DNA from: Bacillota bacterium | GTDB taxonomy: Bacteria > Bacillota > UBA4882 > UBA8346 | Direction of reading: 5' to 3' | Length of the DNA: 64,000 nucleotides | NCBI GenBank assembly: GCA_023429995.1 | Contig: JAEZCE010000012.1 | Coordinates: 116,830-180,829, forward strand | Shown: positions 1-9,047 of the stretch, in pieces | How positions within the stretch are numbered: position 1 is the stretch's first letter | Layout: each line of letters begins with the position of its first letter | Translations under genes and position numbers: made by a program | Notes under the pieces: generated by a model | What the model saw: only the letters and a program-made list of their open reading frames with translations | What the model was told of the DNA's origin: nothing | Database searches by the model: none

Positions 1-417
1 TTCCAACAACGAGACTTTGGGGCCGCGAATGGTCCGTTCCACTAGCGGTTCACTGGGTTGACGCTTAACTTCTTGATGGGTATCGAAAGTAAAAATTACT
101 CCGCTGCCGGAAAGGTGAACCAGAGTAAACCCGTTTAATAAGTCATGGATTGCTTCCTCCATCCGGTCCCGGCGAAAGTGGATTCCTTTGGGGATTAAAC
201 TCAATAATTTTTCCCAAGTGGGATTGGCTTCTTTCCCCACCTCCAACAGGGGGGTGAGCAAATAGGTTTGCAATTGGGTTTTATCTGTATATGAGCTTAA
301 GAATACGACCGAAAACGAATGGCTTCCAAAAGACTGATAATATAAGTCCGTCGGGTTTCCCAGGCGGTTCTGGATAAACGATATAAATTCATGGATGGAT
401 GGTAGAACTGCTTCCAG
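1..417 (-). CDS. GerA-family spore germination protein, N-terminal part (runs off the window)
   Basis: Reading the minus strand from about 417 to base 1 gives an open frame whose last visible residues are VERTIRGPKVSLLE. This matches the conserved RGP region of GerAA/GerKA-type A subunits of nutrient germinant receptors, inner-membrane proteins of the spore. About 139 residues are visible; the membrane domain lies outside the window. A strong AAGGAGG lies at about 429-435, but no ATG/GTG/TTG follows in frame. The first plausible codon is a CTG at 417, so the start is uncertain or the 5' end is altered. The family call rests on the short conserved stretch and the overall N-domain pattern. It marks the host as a spore former. 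Confidence 0.72.
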   Translation of the reverse strand, partial: MEAVLPSIHEFISFIQNRLGNPTDLYYQSFGSHSFSVVFLSSYTDKTQLQTYLLTPLLEVGKEANPTWEKLLSLIPKGIHFRRDRMEEAIHDLLNGFTLVHLSGSGVIFTFDTHQEVKRQPSEPLVERTIRGPKVSLLE

Positions 418-437
418 GGTAAATAATTCCTCCTTGG

Positions 438-655
438 TTATGATTCACAATCTTCAGAACGGGTGGTTATATTATGACCCTGAAACTTACCATAAATACC
501 TGGAATAACCCCTCGAACCAAAGATGTCCCTGACAGCTGCATGTCGAGATTGCTTCTGCCCAACCCATCCGGACTAGCAGTAAAATAGCCCGGTCGGCGG
601 GAGATCCGGATAAAACCGGATCTTCTTCGCCAAACCGGGCGCGCCGCATGCTTTC
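438..655. other. intergenic stretch, nothing recognised
   Basis: No supported gene lies between the GerA start and the end of the oxidoreductase. Overlapping open frames here have no ribosome site or recognisable protein character. Confidence 0.5.
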
Positions 656-1792
656 TCATTTTATCGGAGTAGTCAACGATTTGCAATTTTCTCTTGCAAT
701 TTTCTCTTGCAGTTTTTCAAAATAAAGTTCTTCATCAACGGGAATCTTCACCCAATTATCGAGCCAAGTCGATAAAACCATGGCATTGGCAAGCTCTAAG
801 CTATGGATTCCCTCTATTCCCGGCGCTAATAACGGAGTTCCTTTCAAAACAGCTCTTACCCAGTCGCCGGTGATTCCGGCATGTCCGGTCTCTTGCCCGG
901 TAATGGGAATTTCACATTTCCAGCACTCCGGTTCGCCAAAGCCCCCCCGATAGTCCCGGTTAAATTGGCGTTCCGGCACCTGAAGCTGCCAAAAAGAAAG
1001 CTTTCCCTCTTCAATCACGGCTTTACCACGGTCGCCGATGATTTCAAAGCGGTTGGTGCCCGGAGTTTCCCCCGTTGAGGTGATTAAGACTCCGGTGGCG
1101 CCATTTTCATATTCCACATAGGCCGTTACATCATCTTCCACCTCGATGGCATGGTATTTTCCGAACCCGCAAAAAGCCCGGACTTTGATAGGCATGCCGC
1201 AAATCCATTGCCAGAGGTCCAATTGGTGCAGACATTGGTTTAAAAGAACTCCGCCGCCCTCACCGGACCAGGTGGCGCGCCACCCACCCGAATCGTAATA
1301 ACTCTGGGAACGGTACCAGGTGGTGATGATCCAATGGGTCCGCTTTATCTGGCCGAGTTCACCCGATTGGACCAAGCTCTTTAGCTTTTGATACACGGGA
1401 TTGGTCCGTTGATTATACATAATCCCGAAAACTTTACCGCTTTCAAGCGCGGCCTCGTTCATCTGCCGGACTTGTTTGGAATATACGCCGGCCGGTTTTT
1501 CAATCAAAACATGCAGTCCGTGACTGAAAGCCTGAATCGCCATATCCGGATGGGCATAATGGGGAGTGGCGATTAAAACTCCGTCCATCCCACCGGATTT
1601 GAAAAAGGCCTCCGGACTATCATAAACTTGAACCGCCGGACCCAGCGTTTCCTTTGCCCATTGCAGCCGCTCCGCTCTGCTGTCGCAAACCGCCGCCAGT
1701 TCTCCACCCGGCGCTTTCCCCTCCACCAGGTACTTGGCATGCATGGAGCCGATATTTCCAAGACCGATAATTCCAATGCGTACTTTATCCAT
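656..1792 (-). CDS. Gfo/Idh/MocA-family NAD(P)-dependent oxidoreductase
   Basis: A 378-residue sugar or cyclitol dehydrogenase of the Gfo/Idh/MocA family. The N-terminal Rossmann fold shows GLGNIG near residues 10-15 and the family EKP motif near 98-100. The C-terminal alpha/beta domain carries the NQCLHQLD segment near 185-192 that usually supplies catalytic Asp/His. I start at ATG 1792 because GGAGGAGA precedes it; a longer frame to 1843 would overlap the upstream gene. It is the last gene of a five-gene minus-strand operon with a second oxidoreductase and a sugar ABC importer, so it probably oxidises or epimerises the imported sugar. The substrate cannot be read from sequence. The 3' end contains a 13-bp tandem repeat (681-719). 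Confidence 0.85.
   Translation of the reverse strand: MDKVRIGIIGLGNIGSMHAKYLVEGKAPGGELAAVCDSRAERLQWAKETLGPAVQVYDSPEAFFKSGGMDGVLIATPHYAHPDMAIQAFSHGLHVLIEKPAGVYSKQVRQMNEAALESGKVFGIMYNQRTNPVYQKLKSLVQSGELGQIKRTHWIITTWYRSQSYYDSGGWRATWSGEGGGVLLNQCLHQLDLWQWICGMPIKVRAFCGFGKYHAIEVEDDVTAYVEYENGATGVLITSTGETPGTNRFEIIGDRGKAVIEEGKLSFWQLQVPERQFNRDYRGGFGEPECWKCEIPITGQETGHAGITGDWVRAVLKGTPLLAPGIEGIHSLELANAMVLSTWLDNWVKIPVDEELYFEKLQEKIARENCKSLTTPIK
681..719. repeat. 13-bp tandem repeat in the 3' end of the oxidoreductase gene
   Basis: TTGCAATTTTCTC occurs twice exactly (681-693, 694-706) and a third time with changes (707-719). The period is not a multiple of three, so gain or loss of one copy would change the last residues of the protein. 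Confidence 0.75.
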
Positions 1793-1803
1793 AATTTCTC
1801 CTC

Positions 1804-2877
1804 CTATCGAATCACCGTTGCCTGTTGCTGAGCCTTTAAACACAACTCGGCCGCTTTAAAAGTATGAGCCTGACTCATGGCTTTTTCGGTCCCCTGGATG
1901 CAATCCAAAATCAGTTCTCCGAAAAACGGATAGCCGACCTGCCCGGCCACTGCGAAATGTTTTTCACCGCTTTCGTTCACCAGGTACACCTGGTCGCCCT
2001 GGGTATCCCGGCCAATATCCACGTATTTACGCAATTCGATATAGCCCTTGGTTCCTAAAATAATCGTCCGCCCATCGCCCCAGGTGCTTAAACCATCGGG
2101 AGTAAACCAGTCCACCCGGAAATAATTGGTGGCTCCGTTATCGCCAATCAGCATCGCCTCTCCGAAGTCTTCCAATTCGGGATATTGGGGATGATTATAA
2201 TTGGCAACCTGGGATCGGACGACCTGGGCATCGTGAACGCCGGCAAAATATAAATATTGTTCAATCTGATGGCTGCCGATATCGCAAAGGATGCCGCCGT
2301 ACTTTTCCCTTTCAAAAAACCAGGCCGGACGGCTGGGAGCATTCAAGCGGTGCGGACCCAGTCCGATCACTTGGATCACCCGTCCGATGACGCCCTCTTG
2401 AATCAGCTGTCCTCCAAAAACAGCGCTTTCCACATGAAGGCGTTCACTATAGTAAACCGCATATTTTCGTTGGGTTTGTTTCACTTTAAGCCGGGCGCTT
2501 TCCAGTTGTTCCAAGGTGGTAAACGGCGCTTTATCGGTAAAATAATCCTTCCCGTGATCCATTACCTTCAGGCCCAGCTCGTATCGTTTGGATGTCACTG
2601 CGGCTCCAGCCACTAAACGGACGGCCGGATCATTCAGGATTTCCTCCTCATTGTCTACTGCTTTCACATTGGGGTACGTCTTACAAAAATTGGCGACTTT
2701 CTGGGGATCCGGATCATAAACATATTTTAAAGTGCCGCCTGCTTCCGTCAAGCCATTGCACATGCCATAGATGTGACCGTGATCCAAAGCCATTGCGGCA
2801 AAAACAAATTCCCCCCCTTGGCATACTGGTTTGGGTTTGCCCTGGGGAGCATAATTCATACCGTCATTTTTCTGCAT
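1804..2877 (-). CDS. Gfo/Idh/MocA-family oxidoreductase (second, divergent)
   Basis: A 357-residue oxidoreductase of the same broad family as its downstream neighbour but clearly divergent. The usual EKP lysine motif appears as TDKAPF, and the C-terminal domain has DIGSHQIEQYLYFAG in place of the common H-x-x-D helix. The N-terminus is poor in the classical glycine pattern (AAMALDHGHIYG), resembling the subgroup found with sugar-acid and inositol clusters. The ATG at 2877 follows AAAGGAG. It sits 11 bp upstream of the other dehydrogenase and 14 bp downstream of the permease gene, so one transcript is likely. Two such enzymes together suggest a two-step oxidation or epimerisation of one sugar; the substrate is unknown. 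Confidence 0.82.
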   Translation of the reverse strand: MQKNDGMNYAPQGKPKPVCQGGEFVFAAMALDHGHIYGMCNGLTEAGGTLKYVYDPDPQKVANFCKTYPNVKAVDNEEEILNDPAVRLVAGAAVTSKRYELGLKVMDHGKDYFTDKAPFTTLEQLESARLKVKQTQRKYAVYYSERLHVESAVFGGQLIQEGVIGRVIQVIGLGPHRLNAPSRPAWFFEREKYGGILCDIGSHQIEQYLYFAGVHDAQVVRSQVANYNHPQYPELEDFGEAMLIGDNGATNYFRVDWFTPDGLSTWGDGRTIILGTKGYIELRKYVDIGRDTQGDQVYLVNESGEKHFAVAGQVGYPFFGELILDCIQGTEKAMSQAHTFKAAELCLKAQQQATVIR

Positions 2878-2891
2878 CTCTTTTTCTCCTT

Positions 2892-3791
2892 TTAGCCTTT
2901 CATCCCTGTAGTGGCAATTCCTTCAATAAAGAAGCGCTGCGCCGAAAGGAACGCAACCACTATCGGAGCACTGGCCATTACCACGGCTGCCATTAACAAG
3001 TTCCATTGGACATCGGCGTCACCGCGAAAGATTGCCAGTCCCAGTACAAGGGTTCTGTTTTGTTCACTATTCAAAAAGACCATTGGATACAAAAAATCAT
3101 TCCATTGGGTCATTAATGTAAAAATGGCTAATGTGGTCAAAGCCGATTTACAGAGGGGAAGAACAATATTATAAAAGCGTTTCCAATAACCACAGCCATC
3201 GATGATCGCCGCTTCTTCCAACTCAAAGGGAATGGTTAAAAAAAATTGGCGTAGTAAAAAAGTACCGTACGCGCTAAATAAGCCCGGCAATATTAAGGAT
3301 AAGTGATTGTCCAATAATCCGCACCATTTCATTATCATAAAGGTCGGTACCAAAGTGACCTGCCTGGGAATCATCAAAGTCGCCAGATAACCCATAAATA
3401 AAAAATCACGGCCGGGGAATTTTAATCTAGCAAACGCATAAGCCGCCAGCGAAGAGGTAACTAAGGTCCCGACTGTGGTTGCCATTGCGATTTTAAATGT
3501 ATTAAAGAAATACAAATGAAAAGGTACAGCTTTAAAGACATCGATATAATTTTGACAAAGCCATGCTTTCGGCCAGATACTGAATGGGTTATTAAATAAA
3601 TCCGTATAAGACTTAAACGCAGCAATAACGGCCCAAATCAGCGGAAATAGCATGACCCAAGCCCCTAATCCCAAAATTAAATAACTCAAACACTTGGCCA
3701 GGGAGCTATGTTTGGTTGAACAATAATTCTTTTCTTTTAAAAGGTGCTCTTTTAATTTAATATACTTAATACCAGTGATATCGGTTGTCAT
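2892..3791 (-). CDS. carbohydrate ABC transporter permease, MalG type
   Basis: A 299-residue inner-membrane permease with about six hydrophobic segments. The conserved EAA loop is visible near residues 205-225 (EEAAIIDGCGYWKRF), the site that docks the ATPase. It corresponds to the second permease (MalG/YesQ type) of family-1 carbohydrate importers. It starts at ATG 3791 after a GGAGG and is followed within 25 bp by the MalF-type partner upstream in the operon. No ATP-binding subunit is encoded in this operon; in Bacillota such importers commonly share a genome-wide ATPase (MsmX type), which is an inference here. Confidence 0.9.
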   Translation of the reverse strand: MTTDITGIKYIKLKEHLLKEKNYCSTKHSSLAKCLSYLILGLGAWVMLFPLIWAVIAAFKSYTDLFNNPFSIWPKAWLCQNYIDVFKAVPFHLYFFNTFKIAMATTVGTLVTSSLAAYAFARLKFPGRDFLFMGYLATLMIPRQVTLVPTFMIMKWCGLLDNHLSLILPGLFSAYGTFLLRQFFLTIPFELEEAAIIDGCGYWKRFYNIVLPLCKSALTTLAIFTLMTQWNDFLYPMVFLNSEQNRTLVLGLAIFRGDADVQWNLLMAAVVMASAPIVVAFLSAQRFFIEGIATTGMKG

Positions 3792-3815
3792 CGCTAAGCC
3801 TCCATGAATACTTTT

Positions 3816-4688
3816 CTAATAATGGACCCATCGTTTTGACGCTATAGTTTGGATTATCGTAAAAATGAGAATAATGCCGAATAAAGTATAAGCAATCGCC
3901 GAAGCGTACCCCATCCGGAAAAATTGAAATGCATGTTGATAGATGAGCATTACTAGTGTTTGGGTGGCATTACCCGGGCCGCCGTTGGTTAGAACAGTCG
4001 TAACATCAAATACCTGAAATGAATTAATGATAGAGGTCACTATGACGAAAAAGGTAGCCGGTGAGATCATCGGCCAGGTAATATTCCAGAAAATCCGCCA
4101 TGCGCCTGCACCATCGATTTTTGCCGATTCATATAGTTCTTCCGGAACACCTTTCAAAGCAGCCAGAAAAATAACCATATTAAATCCGATCCCTTTCCAA
4201 ACCGATACCAATATAATGCTTGGCATTGCCCATTGTGGGGACATTATCCAGGGATATGGGCCTAATTTGAACCAGGACAATATATGGTTTAAATAACCCA
4301 ATTGGTAATCAAACAACCATTGCCAAATAAGGGCTACTGCTACTGTCGAATAAACAACCGGTACAAAAAAGGCGGCCTGAAAAAACTTGCTTCCACGGAT
4401 TTTTTGATTTAATAATGATGCTACGAATAGTGCCAGGAATATATTTGCCAAAACACTACCGAAAGAGAAAAAAACGGTATTAATCAGTGCCTGTAGGTAA
4501 ATCGAATCTTGAAAAACCTCTTTGTAGTTATTTAACCCGGCAAAGGTCGGCAAATTTATCAAATTCCAGTTTGAAAAGCTTAATAGCAAAGATGCAACTA
4601 CCGGAAAAACCGTAAAAGCGATGAATCCGATTAAGTTTGGCGTTAAAAAAAAATATCCAGATAGGGTTTCTTTCGACCTCGTCTTCAT
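3816..4688 (-). CDS. carbohydrate ABC transporter permease, MalF type
   Basis: A 290-residue membrane permease with six predicted helices. The EAA loop (ESAKIDGAGAWRIF) near residues 185-205 marks a sugar importer of the MalF/YesP type. ATG 4688 follows AGGAGGTG with ideal spacing. It lies between the binding-protein gene and the MalG-type permease in the same operon and forms the heterodimeric channel with the latter. Confidence 0.9.
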   Translation of the reverse strand: MKTRSKETLSGYFFLTPNLIGFIAFTVFPVVASLLLSFSNWNLINLPTFAGLNNYKEVFQDSIYLQALINTVFFSFGSVLANIFLALFVASLLNQKIRGSKFFQAAFFVPVVYSTVAVALIWQWLFDYQLGYLNHILSWFKLGPYPWIMSPQWAMPSIILVSVWKGIGFNMVIFLAALKGVPEELYESAKIDGAGAWRIFWNITWPMISPATFFVIVTSIINSFQVFDVTTVLTNGGPGNATQTLVMLIYQHAFQFFRMGYASAIAYTLFGIILIFTIIQTIASKRWVHY

Positions 4689-4779
4689 AAGGGCACCTCC
4701 TAGTGCAATAATCTAAACGCTCGAACAAATAATAATTTTAGAAAACATTAACATTAGGCAGCAAAAGTCCGAGATGCAA

Positions 4780-4796
4780 GAGGAGCACCCCTCCTC
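4780..4796 (-). promoter_or_regulatory. intercistronic stem-loop between binding protein and permease genes
   Basis: GAGGAG and CTCCTC form a six-pair stem with a five-base loop in the 120-bp gap after the binding-protein gene. No T-run follows, so it is more likely an RNA-stability or processing hairpin than a full terminator. Such hairpins are common after binding-protein genes, where they raise that protein's level over the permeases. Confidence 0.45.
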
Positions 4797-4808
4797 CTAA
4801 TAATTATT

Positions 4809-6092
4809 TTAGTTATTGCGCTTTAAAACTTCCGTGATTTTTGGGGCGATTTCTTTCATCCCTCGCGCAGCATCAATTTGTCCAGAGTAAACTCGTTGCA
4901 ATTGCGGTAATAATAAGCCTTGAATTTCCATCCATCCGGATCGTAACGGCAGAGTATGTGCATAATTATTGGCAATCGCTTTTGTCACTTCGACAACCAT
5001 TTTGGGAGATTTAGTCGTATCAGCATACATTTTCCACAATTCCGGATTATCAAAGGTGGGCGGCATCCGTTTCGCATGCATATAAAGGATTTCACCTTGT
5101 TCACCCGGGCCACGCAAAAACTTCAGAAAAGTCCATGCCGCCTTTTCTTTTTTGGTTGAAGCGCTTATCCCCACAACATTGGATTTGTAGATGGTAACTT
5201 TTGGATATTTGGTAGTTCCAGGAAAGGGAAGAACCTCAAATTCAAAATTATCAATGTTTTGAAACGAAAGGATATCCTGGGCAGTTCCTATCCGCATTGC
5301 CAGTTTATAATTGGTCATCCAACGGTTGAGCACCTCGCCTTGAAATTGGGCAGGGTCCGGATAATATCCATCTTTAATCATGTTAGCCAATTCCTGAATT
5401 TTTTGATATGCGGCAGGTTGATCAAGGGTAAATTTTTTACGGTTCTTATCAAAAATATCTCCACCGTTACCCCAAACAAACGGCAATAAATGCATGAGAT
5501 CAGAGGTTTGAAAACCGAATCCATATTGTTTATCGGCCCCCGACCCTTTGGTTAATTGTTTGGCGATCCGGATAAAATCTTCATATTTCCAATCTGGGGA
5601 AGGAATTTTTATACCTGCGTCTTTGAATATTTTAGCATTCACAAACACATAACACGGCGCAGTACTCCAAGGTAAACCATAATATTTACTTCCTTTCATG
5701 CAATCCAACAATCCGGCTTGATAAAAGGAAGTCATAGCTAATTTGTCCCGTTGAATCAATCTGCTAATATCCTTTAATGCATTAGTTTTTATAAAGTCAG
5801 CCATAAAGTATGAATCAATCCGCATAACATCCGGAGCTTGGCCTCCGGCAATCAAAGTCAGCAGTTTAGTATGATAATCGCTATAACCAACCGCAATGGG
5901 TTGAACTTTGATATTCGGGTGAATTTTTTCAAAAGCATCAATAATGTCCTTTTCAACACCTATCGCAGCTGGGTTTCCCCAAAAGGCATACTGGATTGTG
6001 GTCACATCTGCTGCTGAAGCAAAAGTTGGAAGAATGAGCACTACCAATAGCAACAAACATCCCATAAAACAAAACCATTTTTTCGATAACAT
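4809..6092 (-). CDS. extracellular solute-binding protein of a sugar ABC importer
   Basis: A 427-residue family-1 type sugar-binding protein. Residues 1-27 form a classical signal peptide (charged MLSKK, hydrophobic core, FASAA cleavage region). There is no Cys lipobox at the cleavage site, unlike most Gram-positive binding proteins. The mature part shows the IDAFEKIHPNIKV and GQAPDVM patterns typical of the MalE/YesO group. ATG 6092 follows GGAAGGGG. It is first in the operon with two permeases and two dehydrogenases and diverges from a YesN/YesM pair that probably controls it. The soluble-type export signal would suit a periplasm; that is inference. Confidence 0.9.
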   Translation of the reverse strand: MLSKKWFCFMGCLLLLVVLILPTFASAADVTTIQYAFWGNPAAIGVEKDIIDAFEKIHPNIKVQPIAVGYSDYHTKLLTLIAGGQAPDVMRIDSYFMADFIKTNALKDISRLIQRDKLAMTSFYQAGLLDCMKGSKYYGLPWSTAPCYVFVNAKIFKDAGIKIPSPDWKYEDFIRIAKQLTKGSGADKQYGFGFQTSDLMHLLPFVWGNGGDIFDKNRKKFTLDQPAAYQKIQELANMIKDGYYPDPAQFQGEVLNRWMTNYKLAMRIGTAQDILSFQNIDNFEFEVLPFPGTTKYPKVTIYKSNVVGISASTKKEKAAWTFLKFLRGPGEQGEILYMHAKRMPPTFDNPELWKMYADTTKSPKMVVEVTKAIANNYAHTLPLRSGWMEIQGLLLPQLQRVYSGQIDAARGMKEIAPKITEVLKRNN

Positions 6093-6192
6093 TTACTTTC
6101 CCCTTCCTTTTTTACGAATTCTCAAACCAGCTTTAAATCAAACGGAATCTCTCACCATCCTTCCACATCATCGACATATAAAAGAAATAATG

Positions 6193-6210
6193 ACGTTACA
6201 AAAACGTTAC
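6193..6210. promoter_or_regulatory. candidate AraC-type direct-repeat operator
   Basis: ACGTTAC occurs at 6193-6199 and 6204-6210, one helical turn (11 bp) apart, between the binding-protein gene and the response-regulator gene. AraC-family regulators commonly bind direct repeats phased on one helix face. A TATAAT (minus strand, 6215-6220) lies beside it. Binding by the neighbouring regulator is an inference. Confidence 0.35.
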
Positions 6211-6346
6211 TTTCATTATATCAATTTTATCCCAGTCAAGGCATAGACAAGATTAAGCGTTTTTTGGACTATCTTAACTTATTCCAACTTTTATTGCATG
6301 GGGATGTCTTATTATGGTAGAATTTAAAGAGCTAGGGGGCATTGAC

Positions 6347-7120
6347 TTGTATCAGGTGATGATCGTTGATGATGAACCGAGCATTTTGGAAAAACTAGCC
6401 AGTTTCGTCCATCGGGCGGACCCGGATTTTCACGTGGTCGCCAAAGCCTTGGGAGCGGAAGATGCCCTTTTTTCCTTAGGAGTCACCAAACCGGATTTGA
6501 TAATTACCGACATCAAAATGCCGGTAACCGATGGATTGACTTTATTGCGACTCATGCGGGAAAAAGGCTGGGATGGATATGCGGCCATTATTACTGGATA
6601 CAACGACTTTGCCTATGCACAACAGGCTATCCGGCTTGATGTATTGGAATATCTTCTTAAACCGGTTTTCCCCGATGATATTGAAGCATTTCTTCAGCGT
6701 ATCAAAGAGCGTTTAAATCGGGACCAATTGAAAATCGACCAATTGCGCAGTGAAATTGAGGCTCAATTGCAAAGCAAAAACCAGGGGGAAGACGACGACG
6801 GTCGTCTACCGGCCTATATTGGACAGGCCAAGGCTTATATTAAAGAACATTATGCGGAGTCGTTAACTTTAACCCAAGTAGCCAAAAGCGTCTCCGTAAA
6901 CCCTGTTTATTTGAGCTCGCGTTTTGCCAAACATTGCGGCCAAAACTTTTTGGAATACTTAACCCACTACCGGATCGCTAAGGCCAAAGAGTTATTGGAA
7001 CATACCAACCTGCAAATCCAGGAAGTAGCGGAAAGGATCGGCTACGCTGATATTGCTTATTTTAGCCGGATTTTCCGCCGGGAATGCGGAATAACCCCGA
7101 GCCACTACCGTTCCAAGTGA
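6347..7120 (+). CDS. response regulator with AraC-type HTH (YesN family)
   Basis: A 257-residue response regulator. The receiver domain (about residues 1-120) has the acidic pair in IVDDE, the phospho-acceptor in DLIITDIKMP and the lysine in LKPV. The C-terminal AraC/XylS domain (about 160-257) shows two HTH motifs ending in FRRECGITPSHYRSK. I prefer the TTG at 6347 (protein begins MYQVMIVDDE) because AGGGGG lies eight bases upstream and the family begins this way. An ATG at 6314 is the alternative. The following kinase gene starts 26 bp after it. It is divergent from the sugar importer, its likely target. Confidence 0.9.
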   Translation: MYQVMIVDDEPSILEKLASFVHRADPDFHVVAKALGAEDALFSLGVTKPDLIITDIKMPVTDGLTLLRLMREKGWDGYAAIITGYNDFAYAQQAIRLDVLEYLLKPVFPDDIEAFLQRIKERLNRDQLKIDQLRSEIEAQLQSKNQGEDDDGRLPAYIGQAKAYIKEHYAESLTLTQVAKSVSVNPVYLSSRFAKHCGQNFLEYLTHYRIAKAKELLEHTNLQIQEVAERIGYADIAYFSRIFRRECGITPSHYRSK

Positions 7121-7146
7121 GTGTTCAAGGCTTTGCGGAGGTACCA

Positions 7147-8814
7147 GTGACCAAGCAACCGATTTTTTCTTATACGAAGAGTCTTTTTTACAAAATTTGG
7201 CTTGCCTTTTGTTTCCTCATTATCATTGCCACCGTCGCCAGCAGCTTTTTCGTTTATTTTCAAATTGCCCATCAATTGCGAAACCATTTGGAGCAACGTT
7301 TACTATGGGAAGCCAACTTCTACCAACAACAACTGAACGAAGTCTTTTTTAAAGTCGCTCAAAGATTGGATAGTCTGGTTTCATCCTCTGCCGCCGCCTC
7401 CGCCGACCCTTCTTTGTTACAAAATGAAATGGAAGCCATGGGGAATTATTCCTCCAGTATTATCCGAAGTTGGGTTGCTTATCCCAATGGAACCTTAATT
7501 CCTTCCACAAACTCCCGGCCGGACTATATCCGGAATTTGCCCTGGTGGCATGAATATCTAACCGGTAAATCCCCTCAACCCTTTACCAGCTTCCTGATGG
7601 AACACAGTCAATCTTTAGTGGGAAAACCCTTCATCGACGAATCCGGTCTAACGACCCTGGTACCGTTACTCAGTTTCAGCCTGAAGGGGATAAAAATTTT
7701 GCGGGCGGCTGGGGCACAGCTTGACCTCAACAGCGCTCTCACCGATAATTCATTAGTCGATGCCAACTGGTCAAAGATGCCGGTTTCCATCTATACAACG
7801 GATGGCATCATGGTGGCCTGCCCCTATCGCTATAACCGGGGCAATATTAAATTGTTGAGCAAGCCGAGTTCGAATCCATTAATCCGTCAAATGCTTGCTC
7901 ATCCCAAAGATATCTCCGGGTTTGCCACTTATTGGAATCAAAATCAAAAAATGATCGGGGTTTTTTTAAAAGACTCCTATCTGGGAATGGTATTAACCGT
8001 TGAGTACCCAGCCGCCGAAGTGGTTGATCCCATAAGCCGGATTGCCTCCGGACCGTTAATCATTATTGTATTACTCTTATTGATCGCCACCTCCGTCATC
8101 ACCATTCTTTATTCCAATACCAAACGGTTGCGCCATGTGGAGGAGTTGGCCCGTTCGGCTGAACTCCGCGCCCTCCAGGCCCGCATCAACCCCCATTTTT
8201 TGTTTAATACCCTGGACTGTCTGGTGGGCCTTGGCGTTGCAACCGGAAATACCCCCTTGATTCAGATGCTCCGTTCCTTAACCAATATTTTTCGCTATTC
8301 CACCCGCAACATGGGAGATTTGGTCACTTTGAGAGAAGAATTGAATTATCTCAAGGAATATATTTCCCTGCAAAAAATCCGCTACGGCGCCCGGTTTACT
8401 TTTGAGTTAGAGGTCCCCGACGCGCTCCTCAATATTAGGGTTTTTAAATTTTGCATCCAGCCATTGGTTGAAAACTGCTTCATCCACGGGGTGGAAAAAA
8501 GCCTGGACCCAATAGCCATCGTAGTCCGGGCAACCAAAAAAAGCAATGTTCTCGAAATATGCATCGTTGATGACGGCCCCGGAATAACTCCGAAACGGCT
8601 CCAAGAAATCATTCACAGCCTGGAGCTTGACAGTTACGATTCCGGCAGTCAAGGGCATGGCGTTGGGATTTCCAACATCCATCACCGGCTGCAATACGCT
8701 TACGGTCCCGCTTACGGCATCCGTTTGCAGCCGCTACAGCCGGGGCTGGCCGTGTATTTGGCTTTACCGGCGCTGGAACCTGAATTGCCGCAAAACATTT
8801 CCAGCCGGCCGTGA
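7147..8814 (+). CDS. sensor histidine kinase, YesM family
   Basis: A 555-residue membrane kinase. A helix near residues 20-40 and another near 310-330 bracket an extracellular sensor domain of about 270 residues. The cytoplasmic part has the His_kinase motif RINPHFLFNTLD with the phospho-accepting His, the N-box LVENCFIHG, and G-boxes DDGPGI and GHGVGIS. The GTG at 7147 is chosen for its GGAGG; the open frame upstream overlaps the regulator gene. With the YesN-type partner it likely senses an extracellular carbohydrate and drives the divergent ABC operon. Confidence 0.9.
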   Translation: MTKQPIFSYTKSLFYKIWLAFCFLIIIATVASSFFVYFQIAHQLRNHLEQRLLWEANFYQQQLNEVFFKVAQRLDSLVSSSAAASADPSLLQNEMEAMGNYSSSIIRSWVAYPNGTLIPSTNSRPDYIRNLPWWHEYLTGKSPQPFTSFLMEHSQSLVGKPFIDESGLTTLVPLLSFSLKGIKILRAAGAQLDLNSALTDNSLVDANWSKMPVSIYTTDGIMVACPYRYNRGNIKLLSKPSSNPLIRQMLAHPKDISGFATYWNQNQKMIGVFLKDSYLGMVLTVEYPAAEVVDPISRIASGPLIIIVLLLLIATSVITILYSNTKRLRHVEELARSAELRALQARINPHFLFNTLDCLVGLGVATGNTPLIQMLRSLTNIFRYSTRNMGDLVTLREELNYLKEYISLQKIRYGARFTFELEVPDALLNIRVFKFCIQPLVENCFIHGVEKSLDPIAIVVRATKKSNVLEICIVDDGPGITPKRLQEIIHSLELDSYDSGSQGHGVGISNIHHRLQYAYGPAYGIRLQPLQPGLAVYLALPALEPELPQNISSRP

Positions 8815-8852
8815 ACGGACTGACCGGATAATTGTCTATTTCAGAGGCTTTT

Positions 8853-8934
8853 TATTATCGCCTAAAACAACGTCTGAACCAGGATTTAACGGGATTAAAC
8901 CGATTAAACGGATTTTAAAACAGTGCCGGTAGAT
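8853..8934. repeat. dispersed repeat R1, copy 1
   Basis: A segment containing CCTAAAAC, CTGAACCAGGATTTAACGGG, GGATTTTAAAA and CAGTGCCGGTA. It matches 13163-13234 with small differences and an internal length change. Shorter relatives with ACCAGGAT lie at about 14302, 14455 and, inverted, 17403-17433. Confidence 0.75.
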
Positions 8935-8996
8935 ACTTCCGATTTTAAAATGTCGAGAATGAATTTTTTGATGCCGAGATCTTTGTCGGTGAGCAT
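8904..8996 (-). pseudogene. truncated gene start with strong ribosome site (possible UPF0597 relic)
   Basis: ATG 8996 follows a perfect AGGAGG (9006-9011) and encodes 30 residues beginning MLTDKDLGIKKFILDILK, then SEV, before running into repeat R1 and stopping at 8904. After SEV another frame reads LPAL, so ILKSEV..PAL would fit the start of cysteine desulfidase / UPF0597 proteins, whose next residues are GCTEP. That likeness is weak and inferred. Either way a real gene start has been cut by the repeat. Confidence 0.4.
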
Positions 8997-9047
8997 GGGG
9001 TAATACCTCCTAAAAAAAGAATATTTTGGGCGATGGGAGGCTCCCAC

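Noticed and set aside
6215..6245. Full promoter TTGACT/TATAAT for the sugar operon
   Set aside because: The two boxes are only 13 bp apart, too close; only the -10 is plausible.
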